A DNA stretch of 64,000 nt from an uncultured Pelagibacteraceae bacterium (lineage in GTDB: Bacteria; Pseudomonadota; Alphaproteobacteria; Pelagibacterales; Pelagibacteraceae): contig CACDIC010000001.1 in the NCBI GenBank assembly GCA_902552805.1, positions 62,001 to 126,000 of the forward strand, in the 5' to 3' direction. The position numbers and the translations under genes are program-made. Positions within the stretch are counted from its first letter, which is position 1. The number at the start of each line of letters is the position of its first letter. Under the pieces are notes generated by a model. The model saw only the letters and a program-made list of their open reading frames with translations. It made no database searches and was not told the DNA's origin. This document shows positions 37,882-46,699 of this stretch, piece by piece.

Positions 37882-38001
37882 TTAAAAACCACCTCTCCAA
37901 TTATTTTTAGAGTTAAAATTATCTTTCTCTCTTTTCGATGTTGGTCTTGTTAAATAATAAGTGACAAAAATTACGATTAATAAAATTATATACAATTCCA
38001 T
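37882..38001 (-). CDS. 39-residue single-helix membrane microprotein (copy A)
   Basis: Small gene 11 bp downstream of lon on the same strand. Translation gives an N-terminal hydrophobic helix (residues 4-17, LYIILLIVIFVTYY), then R19-P20, then a Lys/Asn-rich cytoplasmic-looking tail ending NNWRGGF. No family is recognised. It shares length and an aligned tail motif (R19, P20, K23, E25, D27, N30, K32, then W) with the microprotein at 56796-56915. The position at the end of the tig-clpP-clpX-lon operon suggests co-expression with the proteases; a functional link is speculation. Coding support comes from its paralogue-like similarity and its fit into an otherwise unexplained gap. Confidence 0.65.
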   Translation of the reverse strand: MELYIILLIVIFVTYYLTRPTSKREKDNFNSKNNWRGGF

Positions 38002-38012
38002 AAATAAATTTT

Positions 38013-40391
38013 TTATTGAATGCTTGCTTGAGACTTGTCGTCTTTTTTAGAAATATCAACTTCAACCCACTCTGTTTTTTTAAGTTCTTTAGTTAAAGCG
38101 ATCTTTAAAACTTCATCAGCATACTCAACGGGAGTTATTTTAATTTCATCAATTATTTTTTTTGGCATATCAACTAAATCTTTTTCATTTTCTTTTGGAA
38201 TTAAGACCTCTTTGATTCCTGCTCTATGCGCTGCAATAAGTTTTTCTTTTAAGCCACCAATTGGCAATACTTGACCTGTTAAAGTAACCTCACCTGTCAT
38301 TGCAACGTCTCTTTTAACTGGGATATTTGTTATAGAAGATACTATGGAAGTAACCATTCCAATACCTGCAGATGGACCATCTTTTGGTGTAGCACCTTCT
38401 GGAACGTGAATATGAAAATCTTTTTTCTCAAACAATGGAGGTATTATTCCATATTCTAAGCATTTAGATCTAACAAAAGATTTTGCAGCTTTTACTGACT
38501 CTTGCATTACATCTCCAAGCTTACCTGTTATCTGCATTCTTCCTTTTCCAGGCATTGTAGCAGTTTCAATTTTTAAAATTTCTCCACCATATTCAGTCCA
38601 TGCCAATCCAGTAACTATTCCTACTCTATTTTCAGTTTCCAATTCACCTGATTTAAACTTGGGAACACCTAGAAAATCTGACAAATTTTCTTTATTAATC
38701 TTGACTTCTTTTTCCTCTCCAGAAACAACTTTCTTAACTACTTTTCTAGCAACTTTAGAAATTTCTCTCTCTAGATTTCTAACACCAGATTCCTTTGTGT
38801 AACTTCTTATAATTTCTTGGATAATGTCATTTTGTAAACTCATCTCTTTTTCTTTAACACCATTATCTTTAATTTGTTTTGGTAATAAATATTTGTTTGC
38901 AATATTTATTTTTTCATCTTCTGTATAGCCTGCGAGTCTTATAACTTCCATTCTATCTAATAAAGGTGGAAGAATATTTAAAGTGTTAGCTGTCGTGACA
39001 AACATAACATCAGATAAATCATAATCAACTTCAAGATAATGATCGTTAAAAGTTGTATTTTGCTCTGGATCTAATGCTTCCAATAATGCTGAAGATGGGT
39101 CACCTCGATAATCATTACCAATTTTATCAATCTCGTCTAAAAGAATTAATGGATTTTTTGTTCCAGCTTTTTTCATCATTTGGATTATTTTACCAGGTAG
39201 AGAACCTATGTATGTTCTTCTGTGTCCCCTTATTTCCGCTTCATCTCTCATACCACCAACTGACATTCTTACAAATTCTCTGTTAGTAGCTTTTGCTATT
39301 GATTTTCCTAATGATGTTTTACCAACACCAGGAGGGCCAACTAAACATAATATAGGGCCTTTGATTTTTTCCATTCTTTTTTGAACAGCTAAAAATTCAA
39401 TAATTCTCTCTTTTACTTTTTCTAGACCAAAATGATCTTTATCTAAAATTTCTAAAGCTTTTTTAAGATCAATATCTACAGCACTTTTTTTATGCCATGG
39501 TAATTCAGTCATCCAATCCAAATAATTTCTTACAACTGTTGCCTCAGCTGACATTGGACTCATATTTTTTAATTTTTTTAATTCTTGTAAGCATTTTTTT
39601 TCAACCTCTTTAGGCATTCTCGCTTTAATTATTGCTTTATTAAGGCTAGTATTTTCATCTTTTCCGTCTTCAATTTCACCTAATTCTTTTTGAATAGCTT
39701 TGAGTTGTTCATTTAAATAATATTCTCTTTGAGTTTTTTCCATTTGCGTTTTAACTCTGCCACGAATTCTTTTTTCAACACCAATTATGCTTGTCTCATT
39801 CTCCATTATCTTAATTATCGCATTTAATCTTTTCTTAACGTCTATGGTCTCAAAAATTTGTTGTTTCTCTGAAATTGTTGCAGTTATATGAGATGCAATA
39901 TTATCAGCAATCTGAGAAGGGTCTTTTAATTGTTTGATAGAATTAATAGTTTCATTAGAAATTTTTTTATTAATCGATGTTAACTTTTCTAATCTTCTTA
40001 AAGCCGTCGCTGCTAAGGGATATAGATCTTCATCTTTAGTTAAAATGTCATTATAGTGAGTAAATTCACAAGTAATGAATTTTTCATTGTCTTTAAAGTC
40101 TAAAATCTTAACTCTTTTTATACCTTCAACTAAAACTTTGACAGTTCCATCTGGTAATTTTAAAAGTTGAAGAATATTACCCTCGCAACCATACATAAAA
40201 ATATCTGTCTTTTTTGGATCATCTATTTCTGAGTTTTTTTGAGTTACTAAAATAATCTTTTTATCTTTTTTCATTACTTCATTAAGAGCAGAGATAGATT
40301 TATCTCTACCTACGAATAAAGGTATTACCATACTTGGAAACACCACTATGTCTCTTAGCGGTAATAAAGGTAATGAAATTTTAACGTCCAT
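38013..40391 (-). CDS. lon: ATP-dependent protease Lon
   Basis: AAA+ serine protease that degrades misfolded and regulatory proteins. The N-terminal substrate-binding LON domain (LPLLPLRDIVVFPSMVIPLFVGR) leads into a coiled coil and AAA+ module with Walker A GPPGVGKTS near residue 350 and a LLDEIDK Walker B. The C-terminal protease domain has the catalytic Ser in KDGPSAGIG near residue 674 and a Lys about 43 residues later. Length is 792 residues, standard. It follows clpX with a 61 bp gap on the same strand. Confidence 0.98.
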   Translation of the reverse strand: MDVKISLPLLPLRDIVVFPSMVIPLFVGRDKSISALNEVMKKDKKIILVTQKNSEIDDPKKTDIFMYGCEGNILQLLKLPDGTVKVLVEGIKRVKILDFKDNEKFITCEFTHYNDILTKDEDLYPLAATALRRLEKLTSINKKISNETINSIKQLKDPSQIADNIASHITATISEKQQIFETIDVKKRLNAIIKIMENETSIIGVEKRIRGRVKTQMEKTQREYYLNEQLKAIQKELGEIEDGKDENTSLNKAIIKARMPKEVEKKCLQELKKLKNMSPMSAEATVVRNYLDWMTELPWHKKSAVDIDLKKALEILDKDHFGLEKVKERIIEFLAVQKRMEKIKGPILCLVGPPGVGKTSLGKSIAKATNREFVRMSVGGMRDEAEIRGHRRTYIGSLPGKIIQMMKKAGTKNPLILLDEIDKIGNDYRGDPSSALLEALDPEQNTTFNDHYLEVDYDLSDVMFVTTANTLNILPPLLDRMEVIRLAGYTEDEKINIANKYLLPKQIKDNGVKEKEMSLQNDIIQEIIRSYTKESGVRNLEREISKVARKVVKKVVSGEEKEVKINKENLSDFLGVPKFKSGELETENRVGIVTGLAWTEYGGEILKIETATMPGKGRMQITGKLGDVMQESVKAAKSFVRSKCLEYGIIPPLFEKKDFHIHVPEGATPKDGPSAGIGMVTSIVSSITNIPVKRDVAMTGEVTLTGQVLPIGGLKEKLIAAHRAGIKEVLIPKENEKDLVDMPKKIIDEIKITPVEYADEVLKIALTKELKKTEWVEVDISKKDDKSQASIQ

Positions 40392-40452
40392 GAGTAAGAA
40401 TATGGATATTATAAATTATATTGCAATACCTTTTTCTTATTTATTAAGGATA

Positions 40453-41721
40453 TTACGCCGCTGAGGTCTTGCTGGGCTTAGATTTATCGTCCGATTCTGA
40501 ATGAACTATTATTGGTTGTGATTGCCCTTTTACAGATGCAGCATCAACTATGACCTCTTTTATATTTTCTTGACTAGGTAAATCATACATCGTCTTAAGT
40601 AAAATATTTTCCAAAATTGATCTTAAACCCCTTGCTCCTGTTTTTTTTCTAATTGCTTTAAGGGCAATTTCTTTTAATGCGCTTTCTTTAAAACTTAGTT
40701 TTGCACCATCTAATTTAAATAATTCCTGATATTGTTTTGTTAAAGAATTTTTTGGTTCTTGTAATATTTTAATTAAAGATTTTTCGTCTAAATCTTCTAG
40801 AGTAGCAATCATCGGTAATCGTCCAATAAATTCTGGGATAAGTCCATATCTTAACAAATCTTCAGGTTCTAAACCTTTCATCCATTCACCAGTCTTTTTA
40901 TCTTGTGTATTTTTTACATCAGCACCAAAACCAATTGAGGTTCCTTTGTCTCTTTGTGATATAATCTTATCTAATCCTGCAAACGCACCACCACAAATAA
41001 ATAAAATATTTGTTGTATCAACTTGTAAAAATTCTTGCTGAGGATGTTTTCTTCCACCTTGTGGTGGAACACTAGCAATTGTCCCTTCCATAATTTTTAA
41101 AAGCGCTTGTTGTACACCTTCACCTGAAACATCTCTAGTTATAGATGGGTTCTCAGATTTTCTGCTAATTTTATCAACCTCATCTATGTAAACAATTCCA
41201 CGTTGTGCTTTTTCAACATTATAGTCTGCAGCTTGTAATAACTTTAGAATAATATTTTCAACATCTTCACCAACATAACCTGCCTCAGTTAATGTGGTTG
41301 CATCAGCCATTGTAAATGGAACATCCAAAATTCTGGCCAATGTTTGTGCTAGTAAAGTTTTTCCACATCCAGTTGGTCCAACTAATAGAATATTTGATTT
41401 AGCAAGTTCTACATTTTTACTTGTTTTATTCTCATAATTAAGTCTTTTGTAATGATTATGAACTGCTACAGATAAAACTTTTTTTGCATGTGATTGTCCA
41501 ATTACATAATCATCTAAAACTGAACAAATTTCTTTTGGTGAAGGTAACCCATCTTGATGTTTTACAAAAGTATCTTTGCTCTCCTCTTTGATGATATCCA
41601 TACAAAGTTCAACACACTCATCACAGATAAAAACAGTTGGGCCTGCAATAAGTTTTCTAACTTCGTGTTGACTCTTTCCGCAGAAGGAACAATATAAAAT
41701 ATTTTTGTTATTTGTATTCAT
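40453..41721 (-). CDS. clpX: ATP-dependent Clp protease ATP-binding subunit ClpX
   Basis: AAA+ unfoldase that feeds substrates to ClpP. The N-terminal zinc-binding domain has C11, C14, C33 and C36. Walker A ([15 protein letters not shown]) lies near residue 115, Walker B ([11 protein letters not shown]) follows, and the ClpP-docking IGF-type loop is in the 260-270 region (SIGFGAD). Length is 422 residues. It lies 89 bp from clpP, a gap that may hold its own promoter. The C-terminal tail [15 protein letters not shown] is variable. Confidence 0.98.
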   Translation of the reverse strand: MNTNNKNILYCSFCGKSQHEVRKLIAGPTVFICDECVELCMDIIKEESKDTFVKHQDGLPSPKEICSVLDDYVIGQSHAKKVLSVAVHNHYKRLNYENKTSKNVELAKSNILLVGPTGCGKTLLAQTLARILDVPFTMADATTLTEAGYVGEDVENIILKLLQAADYNVEKAQRGIVYIDEVDKISRKSENPSITRDVSGEGVQQALLKIMEGTIASVPPQGGRKHPQQEFLQVDTTNILFICGGAFAGLDKIISQRDKGTSIGFGADVKNTQDKKTGEWMKGLEPEDLLRYGLIPEFIGRLPMIATLEDLDEKSLIKILQEPKNSLTKQYQELFKLDGAKLSFKESALKEIALKAIRKKTGARGLRSILENILLKTMYDLPSQENIKEVIVDAASVKGQSQPIIVHSESDDKSKPSKTSAA

Positions 41722-41752
41722 AGTTTTTATAACGAATCAATTTAATTACTTT

Positions 41753-41799
41753 ATTATAAGAGACTAATGTTAATCAAGTTTCTAATAATTTGATGTCAA
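41753..41799 (-). promoter_or_regulatory. Possible promoter elements in clpP-clpX gap
   Basis: The 89 bp gap holds, on the minus strand, a perfect TTGACA (41799-41794) and, 35 bp further, a perfect TATAAT (41758-41753). They are too far apart to form one promoter, and no good partner is seen for either at 16-18 bp. Either could belong to a weaker promoter for clpX alone. A heat-shock-like CTTGAT also lies between them, but the spacing does not fit well. Confidence 0.3.
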
Positions 41800-41810
41800 T
41801 ATCTTGTGTA

Positions 41811-42422
41811 TTAAGATCTTTTTTCTACCACTTCATCTATCAACCCAAATGACTTTGCAGCATCAGCTGTCATGAAGTTATCTCTTTCTAGAGCAGATTT
41901 GATTTCATCTACTGATTTACCTGTATGTTTTGAATAAATTTCATTCAATCTTTTTTTTAAAGATAAAACTTCATTAGCATGAATCTCAATATCAGTTGCT
42001 TGTCCTTGAAAACCAGCAGATGGTTGATGAACCATTATTCTCGAATTCGGTAATGAAAATCTTTTACCTTTTTTTCCAGCTGAAAGTAAAAATGATCCCA
42101 TTGACGCTGCTTGACCGATACATAATGTGGAAATATCTGGTTTTACATATTGCATTGTATCGTAGATCCCAAGACCCGCAGTTACTAACCCCCCAGGACT
42201 ATTTATATATAAATAAATTTCTTTTTTAGGATCTTCTGCCTCCAAAAATAAAAGTTGAGCAGTAACTAGAGAAGCGACATTATCGTTAATTTGACCTGTT
42301 AGAAAAATTATTCTCTCCTTTAATAGTCTAGAGTAAATATCATATGCTCTTTCTCCCTTACTTGATTGTTCAACAACCATAGGTACTAAAGTGCTCATAT
42401 GTTCTGATATTTTATTTGTCAT
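41811..42422 (-). CDS. clpP: ATP-dependent Clp protease proteolytic subunit
   Basis: Serine peptidase forming the tetradecameric barrel that works with ClpX. The catalytic triad is visible as S107 ([11 protein letters not shown]), H132 (RIMVHQPS) and D181 (ERDNFM). Length is 203 residues. It lies 32 bp after tig and 89 bp before clpX, the classical tig-clpP-clpX-lon arrangement. Confidence 0.98.
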   Translation of the reverse strand: MTNKISEHMSTLVPMVVEQSSKGERAYDIYSRLLKERIIFLTGQINDNVASLVTAQLLFLEAEDPKKEIYLYINSPGGLVTAGLGIYDTMQYVKPDISTLCIGQAASMGSFLLSAGKKGKRFSLPNSRIMVHQPSAGFQGQATDIEIHANEVLSLKKRLNEIYSKHTGKSVDEIKSALERDNFMTADAAKSFGLIDEVVEKRS

Positions 42423-42454
42423 AAGTTGATTCGCTTTACTTATACAACTTGAGA

Positions 42455-43888
42455 TTACTTTTTGCTAACTTTTTTTGTTTTTTTGGCAGGTGACTTTAAT
42501 TTTGTGGTTTTTGTTTTAGTTTTGTTCGTTGAAGTTTTTTTAGCCTCAACCTTCTTTTCAGTTTTTTCTTTGCCTTCATTGGAATGACTATATTCTTGCA
42601 TTTGAGATTGTTTTAAAATTTTTTCTGCTTCTTCTTTTGAAACTTCTTTCTTGTTTGGTTTTGCTTTTTCTTTAATTAATTTTAAAATTTTTTCTTCGTA
42701 GACTGTGCCTCTCAAGCTAGATAATGCTGAAGGATTTTTTTGATAAAAATCCATGACCATCTTCTCTTGGCCTGGCATCATTCTAATTTGTTTTTGAACT
42801 TCAGCTTGCAGTTCCTGTTCTGTTACTTTGATTTGATTTTGCTCACCAAATTCATTTAAAACTAATCCAACTTTAATTCTCTTTTTTGCTATTTCTTCAA
42901 AATTTTTCCTACTTTTTTTTGCATCTTCTTCAGACATTCCTTGAGAAAGAATCTTTACTTCTTCATCAATCAGATTTTCAGGAATTTCAGTAATCTTAAA
43001 TTTTTCTATCTCTTTTAAAATTTGATTTTTAGAGAAACGTTCAAGAGAATTTTTATACTCATCATTTATTTGTTTTGAAATTAAAGATTTTAGGTCTTTC
43101 AAATCTTTAGCACCAAAATTTTTTGCAAACCCATCATCAATTTTTACAGGTTCAGGATTTTTTAATATTGTTATTTTGCATTTAAATTTTGCTTTTTTAT
43201 TTACTAATTCTTTTTCAGGAAAGTTTTCAGGTAAAGTAGCTTCAACAATCTTTTCATCACCTACTTTGACACCCATTAATTGTTTATCAAAACCTTTTAA
43301 AAATAAATCTTTACCCAAAGTTAATTGTGTATTTTTACCTTCACCACCTTTAAATGGCTTGTCATCAATAGTGGCACTATAATCAAAGGCAACCAAATCA
43401 CCTTCTTTTGCAATTGTATCTTTTGGAGCTTCTTTAAAGTTTGGTTGATTTTTTGCTATTTCTTTTATTCTTTTATCAGCCTCACTTTCATCTATTTTTA
43501 CTGAATACTCATCAAACTTAATATTTTCTATTGGTTTTACTTCAACCTTTGGAAGCTCAGTTACTGAAATAATATATTCAAGATCTTTATCTTCTCCATA
43601 AGTTTTTAAATCTAACTTAGGTTGACCTGCAGGTTTGATATTATTTTCTTGCAATGCTTTAGTTGAAGTATCTTTTATAACTTTATCTAAGACTTCACCA
43701 AAAACTGCTTTTCCAAATTGTCTTTTTAAAATTTCCTTTGGTACTTTTCCAGGTCTAAAACCTTTAAGGTTTACAGTTTCTTTGATTTCTTCATACCTTT
43801 GGTCCATATGAGTACTCATAGTTTTTTTATCAATGAATACTTTTAGGTCTTTATTTAAACCTTTTTTATTTTCTATTGTTACTTTCAT
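42455..43888 (-). CDS. tig: Trigger factor
   Basis: Ribosome-bound chaperone and prolyl isomerase. The N-terminal ribosome-binding domain shows the signature [17 protein letters not shown] (~40-57). An FKBP-type PPIase domain spans about 155-245 ([20 protein letters not shown]), followed by the helical C-terminal arms. The 477 residues include a Lys/Thr-rich tail of ~50 residues, longer than in E. coli but common in this group. tRNA-Leu lies only 10 bp upstream on the same strand. Confidence 0.97.
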   Translation of the reverse strand: MKVTIENKKGLNKDLKVFIDKKTMSTHMDQRYEEIKETVNLKGFRPGKVPKEILKRQFGKAVFGEVLDKVIKDTSTKALQENNIKPAGQPKLDLKTYGEDKDLEYIISVTELPKVEVKPIENIKFDEYSVKIDESEADKRIKEIAKNQPNFKEAPKDTIAKEGDLVAFDYSATIDDKPFKGGEGKNTQLTLGKDLFLKGFDKQLMGVKVGDEKIVEATLPENFPEKELVNKKAKFKCKITILKNPEPVKIDDGFAKNFGAKDLKDLKSLISKQINDEYKNSLERFSKNQILKEIEKFKITEIPENLIDEEVKILSQGMSEEDAKKSRKNFEEIAKKRIKVGLVLNEFGEQNQIKVTEQELQAEVQKQIRMMPGQEKMVMDFYQKNPSALSSLRGTVYEEKILKLIKEKAKPNKKEVSKEEAEKILKQSQMQEYSHSNEGKEKTEKKVEAKKTSTNKTKTKTTKLKSPAKKTKKVSKK

Positions 43889-43898
43889 AATCTATTGA

Positions 43899-43983
43899 TG
43901 GTAGGGCGAAAAGGACTCGAACCTTCACAGATTGCTCTATCGGTTCCTAAGACCGACGCGTCTACCAATTCCGCCATCGCCCC
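43899..43983 (-). tRNA. tRNA-Leu (TAG)
   Basis: The minus strand forms a class II tRNA: acceptor GGGGCGA with TCGCCCT (one G-U at the end), D-arm GGCGGAATTGGTAGACGC, anticodon stem TCGGT/ACCGA around loop CTTAGGA giving TAG, a long variable arm and T-arm GGTTCGAGTC. CCA is encoded. Length is 85 nt. It precedes tig by 10 bp, so the two are probably one primary transcript cut by RNase P/Z-type processing. Confidence 0.97.
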
Positions 43984-43997
43984 ACAAATCTTGAAGT

Positions 43998-44026
43998 TTT
44001 ATATATTATTGAAACTATTTGTCCAA
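43998..44026 (-). promoter_or_regulatory. Sigma70-type promoter for tRNA-Leu (and tig operon)
   Basis: Minus strand: -35 TTGGAC (44026-44021), 17 bp spacer, -10 TATAAA (44003-43998), with the tRNA-Leu 5' end 14 bases after the -10. Spacing and position fit a start just before the tRNA. No other good promoter is seen before tig, so it may drive the tig-clpP part of the operon too. Confidence 0.65.
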
Positions 44027-44063
44027 CGACATTTGTTGTAAAATTTATAATTTTTCCTCTATA

Positions 44064-44324
44064 ATGATAATTATGATTGTATCGCCATGTATAAGTATTT
44101 GTAAAACTGATCCTAAAACTGGATATTGTTATGGCTGTGGCAGAAATAATGAAGAAAAAAAAATTTGGAAACAAGAGGATACTTCAGATCAATGGAAAAT
44201 AGAAAATCTTAAAATAATTAAAGCTAGATTGTCTGGATGGCAATTAGAAAGTTTTGAAGAGTCCTATACATACAAAATTGAAAATGGTATTTCTCTTTTT
44301 AAAAAAAATTTAAAAAATGAGTAG
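44064..44324 (+). CDS. DUF1289 family small Cys-rich protein
   Basis: An 86-residue protein with the DUF1289 pattern SPCISICKTDPKTGYCYGCGR; four cysteines (C9, C13, C22, C25) probably bind a metal ion or Fe-S centre. The frame is open further upstream to 44019, but the ATG at 44064 (or 44073) is preferred because DUF1289 proteins start just before SPC. Function unknown; the family is widespread in proteobacteria and usually 60-90 residues long. The next gene overlaps it by 8 bp. Confidence 0.85.
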   Translation: MIIMIVSPCISICKTDPKTGYCYGCGRNNEEKKIWKQEDTSDQWKIENLKIIKARLSGWQLESFEESYTYKIENGISLFKKNLKNE

Positions 44325-44490
44325 AACTACAATTGTATTAATAATTTACATAATTGGCCTTGTCTTTGGAGCTTTGTTTCTAAAAATATGGAGTGCAGAC
44401 ACCAATGTATACAAAGGTCTTTTGGGACTGGGCTGGACAGCTATATTTTTAATAAGTTTATTTTTAGCTGACAAACATGAAAAAAGTTAA
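44317..44490 (+). CDS. 57-residue protein with two membrane helices
   Basis: Small gene starting 8 bp before the DUF1289 stop and ending 14 bp inside the next gene, which indicates a coupled three-gene unit. Two hydrophobic segments (about 5-23, IVLIIYIIGLVFGALFL, and 36-51, LGLGWTAIFLISLFLA) flank a short polar loop (KIWSADTNVYKG). No family is recognised. Both termini would be on the same side of the membrane. Coding status is supported by the tight overlaps on both sides and the clean helix-loop-helix pattern. Confidence 0.7.
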   Translation: MSRTTIVLIIYIIGLVFGALFLKIWSADTNVYKGLLGLGWTAIFLISLFLADKHEKS

Positions 44491-44899
44491 ATATTTTATC
44501 ATTTTTTTATTACTCATTTCACCTATCCAAAGTTTAAAATCTGAGATCATAGTAATGAGTTCTTGTGACGACAAACAAGATGAGTTTTTAAAAAATGAAT
44601 ACATACTTAATTTGAATGAATTGATCATGGTCAGAAATTATGTGTACAAAGAAAAAACTTATCAAAAATACAGATTAACAGACCTTAGTGTAAAAAAATC
44701 TAACTCATATGTAAGAAATATTTACGAGGAAAATGGAAAAATTTTAACTCACAAACATGGATATCCACAATTTTATACTCAAATACTTTTTGAAAAAGGC
44801 AAACAAGAGGTTTATATGAAAACTGTTTTAAATAATGAAGAGGGAATTTCTAAAATTTCTACATGTAAAAAAGTAGAAAAATTTGATAGTGAAAGTTAA
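44477..44899 (+). CDS. Secreted protein of unknown function
   Basis: A 140-residue protein with a clear signal peptide (KKVKYFIIFLLLISPIQS, cleavage likely near residue 22). The mature part is polar, with two Cys (about C30 in SSCDDKQ and one near the C-terminus in STCKK) that could form a disulfide in the periplasm. No domain is recognised. It is the third gene of the DUF1289 unit. Its stop overlaps by 4 bp the stop of a basic microprotein gene on the other strand. Confidence 0.75.
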   Translation: MKKVKYFIIFLLLISPIQSLKSEIIVMSSCDDKQDEFLKNEYILNLNELIMVRNYVYKEKTYQKYRLTDLSVKKSNSYVRNIYEENGKILTHKHGYPQFYTQILFEKGKQEVYMKTVLNNEEGISKISTCKKVEKFDSES

Positions 44900-45021
44900 T
44901 TTTTTTTGTTTTTCTTTGTAAAGTTTCTTTTTTTTTGACCAAATCGACTACGAGTAATGTTACTTCTGTGTCTTGCATAAGCTTGTTTTTGTGCTTGTTT
45001 CATTGCTCTCTTTGAGGACAT
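44896..45021 (-). CDS. 41-residue highly basic microprotein
   Basis: Small gene between the secreted protein and the histidine phosphatase, the latter ending 5 bp upstream on the same strand. Of 41 residues, 15 are Lys or Arg and none is Asp or Glu; Gln, Asn and Ser fill much of the rest (KQAQKQAYARHRSNITRSR). Such composition fits an RNA- or ribosome-binding peptide, but no family is recognised. There is no hydrophobic segment. Its close spacing to the upstream gene supports translation. Confidence is moderate because A/T-rich DNA easily encodes Lys-rich frames, although here there are also Arg, His and Gln codons. Confidence 0.6.
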   Translation of the reverse strand: MSSKRAMKQAQKQAYARHRSNITRSRFGQKKRNFTKKNKKN

Positions 45022-45026
45022 AATCT

Positions 45027-45581
45027 TTAATAATCAATTTCTACACTATTCAACTTTTTTAAATTTTTATCAGCAATTACAATTTCTCCTGAACTTGGTG
45101 CATAATTAAGAGCTTCTAATATTACTACATAATGAGTGACTAACACTAAATTTTTATCACCATTCCATTTTTTTACATAATCTTTAAGCTTTTCCATTTG
45201 CATTTTTCTATTCTTTGCAAATTTTGCGCTGTAAAAAGAATTAAGAAAATTTTCTGTTTCATAATTTTTAAAAGCAATCAAAGCCGTTTCCTTACATCTG
45301 CACCATTCACTTGAAATTACTAATTTAATAGGAATATCGTTTTCTTTAAAAAAATTTCCAATTTTTTTTGATTGCAATCTTCCTGATTGACTCAAATTTC
45401 TTTGCGTCTCACAATTATTGATATCAAAATTTTCTGGATCACCATTACCGGGGGCATAAGCATGTCTGATAAAAATTAAATTACCTCCTTTTTGAAGATT
45501 GTTTATAATTTCTTTTTCGGTATCTGCATTTATTTCAATTGTTAAAGTGAAAAATATTATTATTATCTTAAGTAATTTCAT
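45027..45581 (-). CDS. Exported histidine phosphatase family protein
   Basis: Branch-2-like or SixA-like histidine phosphatase. The signature FIRHAYAPG has Arg39-His40 (phosphohistidine site), R95 lies in SSEWCRCKETA and the second His is H150 (LVTHYVVI). A signal peptide is visible (KLLKIIIIFFTLTIEINA, cleaved near residue 19), so it should act in the periplasm. Start ATG is at 45581; the frame extends one TTG codon further. The start codon lies 2 bp from that of the divergent uracil-DNA glycosylase. Substrate unknown. Confidence 0.85.
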   Translation of the reverse strand: MKLLKIIIIFFTLTIEINADTEKEIINNLQKGGNLIFIRHAYAPGNGDPENFDINNCETQRNLSQSGRLQSKKIGNFFKENDIPIKLVISSEWCRCKETALIAFKNYETENFLNSFYSAKFAKNRKMQMEKLKDYVKKWNGDKNLVLVTHYVVILEALNYAPSSGEIVIADKNLKKLNSVEIDY

Positions 45582-45583
45582 CA

Positions 45584-46264
45584 ATGAGCATTAAATTCAA
45601 AAAATTAAATAACACAATAATTAAATGTAAAAAATGTCCACGTTTATTTAATTTCATAAAAAAAATTTCATTAGAAAAACGGAAACAAAACATAAATGAA
45701 AAGTATTGGGGAAAGCCTGTTACTGGTTTTGGTGACGTCAATGCAAAATTAATGATTATAGGTTTAGCGCCTGCAGCACATGGAGGAACTAGAACAGGCA
45801 GAGCTTTTACTGGAGATAAATCAGGGGATTTTTTATTTAAAAGTCTCCATAAAGTGAATATATCAAATCAAGATTTCTCAAAAAATAGAAATGATGGATT
45901 AAAATTAAAATCGACTTATATAACTAATATACTCAAGTGTGTTCCTCCAGGAGATAAACCAAAAAATAGTGAATTAATAAAATGTTCTAATTATTTTATT
46001 AATGAATTAGATCAATTAAAAAAACTAAAAGTAATTGTAGCGTTAGGTAAAGTTGCTTTTGATAATTGTCTAAAAATTTACAAAAAGAGATTTAATATGA
46101 ATAAAAAATTTGAATTTAAACACGGAAAAAAATATTTACTACCCGATAATAAAATATTAATTGCTTGCTATCATCCTAGCCCTAGAAATGTTAATACTAA
46201 AGTTGTAACACCTTTAATGATTAACAGTTTGTTTAAAAAAGCGAAAAAATTTTCTACACTTTAA
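45584..46264 (+). CDS. Uracil-DNA glycosylase, Fe-S type (family 4/5, UdgB-like)
   Basis: Removes uracil (and perhaps other deaminated bases) from DNA. The motif GLAPAAHGGTRTGRAFTGD (60-78) is typical of family 5 (UdgB). C15 and C18 (CKKCPRL), together with later Cys in LKCVPPGDKPKNSELIKC, should hold a [4Fe-4S] cluster. The last active-site motif is CYHPSPRNVNT near residue 195. Length is 226 residues. It overlaps the ybgC 3' end by 11 bp tail to tail. Family 5 differs from family 4 by its A/H in the first motif; both are possible labels. Confidence 0.88.
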   Translation: MSIKFKKLNNTIIKCKKCPRLFNFIKKISLEKRKQNINEKYWGKPVTGFGDVNAKLMIIGLAPAAHGGTRTGRAFTGDKSGDFLFKSLHKVNISNQDFSKNRNDGLKLKSTYITNILKCVPPGDKPKNSELIKCSNYFINELDQLKKLKVIVALGKVAFDNCLKIYKKRFNMNKKFEFKHGKKYLLPDNKILIACYHPSPRNVNTKVVTPLMINSLFKKAKKFSTL

Positions 46265-46676
46265 TTGTGTCACAAAAATAAGGTTTAAATTTTGAGTATA
46301 TATCTTCAGGAATTTTAACTGGCTTACCATCTTTATTTATGAAAACTAAATGAACTTGTGCTTCAACTATATTATCTTCACCTCTTGTAATAATTTGGTT
46401 CATAAAGAAAGAGGTTTTAGTTATAGATTTAACAAAAGATCTAATAGTTAATTCATCTTCTAAAAAAGCTGTTTTTTTATATTCAATGTTACAAGACTTG
46501 ACGATTATTAATGAACCAAATTGTTCTTTAACTTTCTTATTACTAAAACCTATTGAAAAAAGAGCCTCTGTTCTTGCTCTTTCTAAGTACTTTAAATAAT
46601 TAGCATAATAAACTACTCCACCAGAGTCTGTATCTTCATAATAAACTTTTAATTTGTGAAAAAAATTTTCATGCAT
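46254..46676 (-). CDS. ybgC: Acyl-CoA thioesterase, YbgC/4-hydroxybenzoyl-CoA type
   Basis: Hot-dog fold thioesterase. The active-site segment YYEDTDSGGVVYYANYLKYLERARTE includes the catalytic Asp17, matching E. coli YbgC. Length is 140 residues. ybgC usually precedes tolQRA-pal, but here it stands alone: its neighbours are a DUF3047 gene and a DNA glycosylase. The natural substrate is uncertain (short-chain acyl-CoA or acyl-ACP in phospholipid metabolism is reported for the family). Confidence 0.9.
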   Translation of the reverse strand: MHENFFHKLKVYYEDTDSGGVVYYANYLKYLERARTEALFSIGFSNKKVKEQFGSLIIVKSCNIEYKKTAFLEDELTIRSFVKSITKTSFFMNQIITRGEDNIVEAQVHLVFINKDGKPVKIPEDIYSKFKPYFCDTIKV

Positions 46677-46699
46677 AAAAAATTATATCAAATAATCAT

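Noticed and set aside
41753-41799. Heat-shock (sigma32) promoter before clpX
   Set aside because: CTTGAT and CTTATA are present but only 12 bases apart, too short for a sigma32 promoter.
43962-44174. 70-residue minus-strand ORF
   Set aside because: It begins in the DUF1289 gene on the other strand, covers the tRNA-Leu promoter and ends in the tRNA. No coding pattern.
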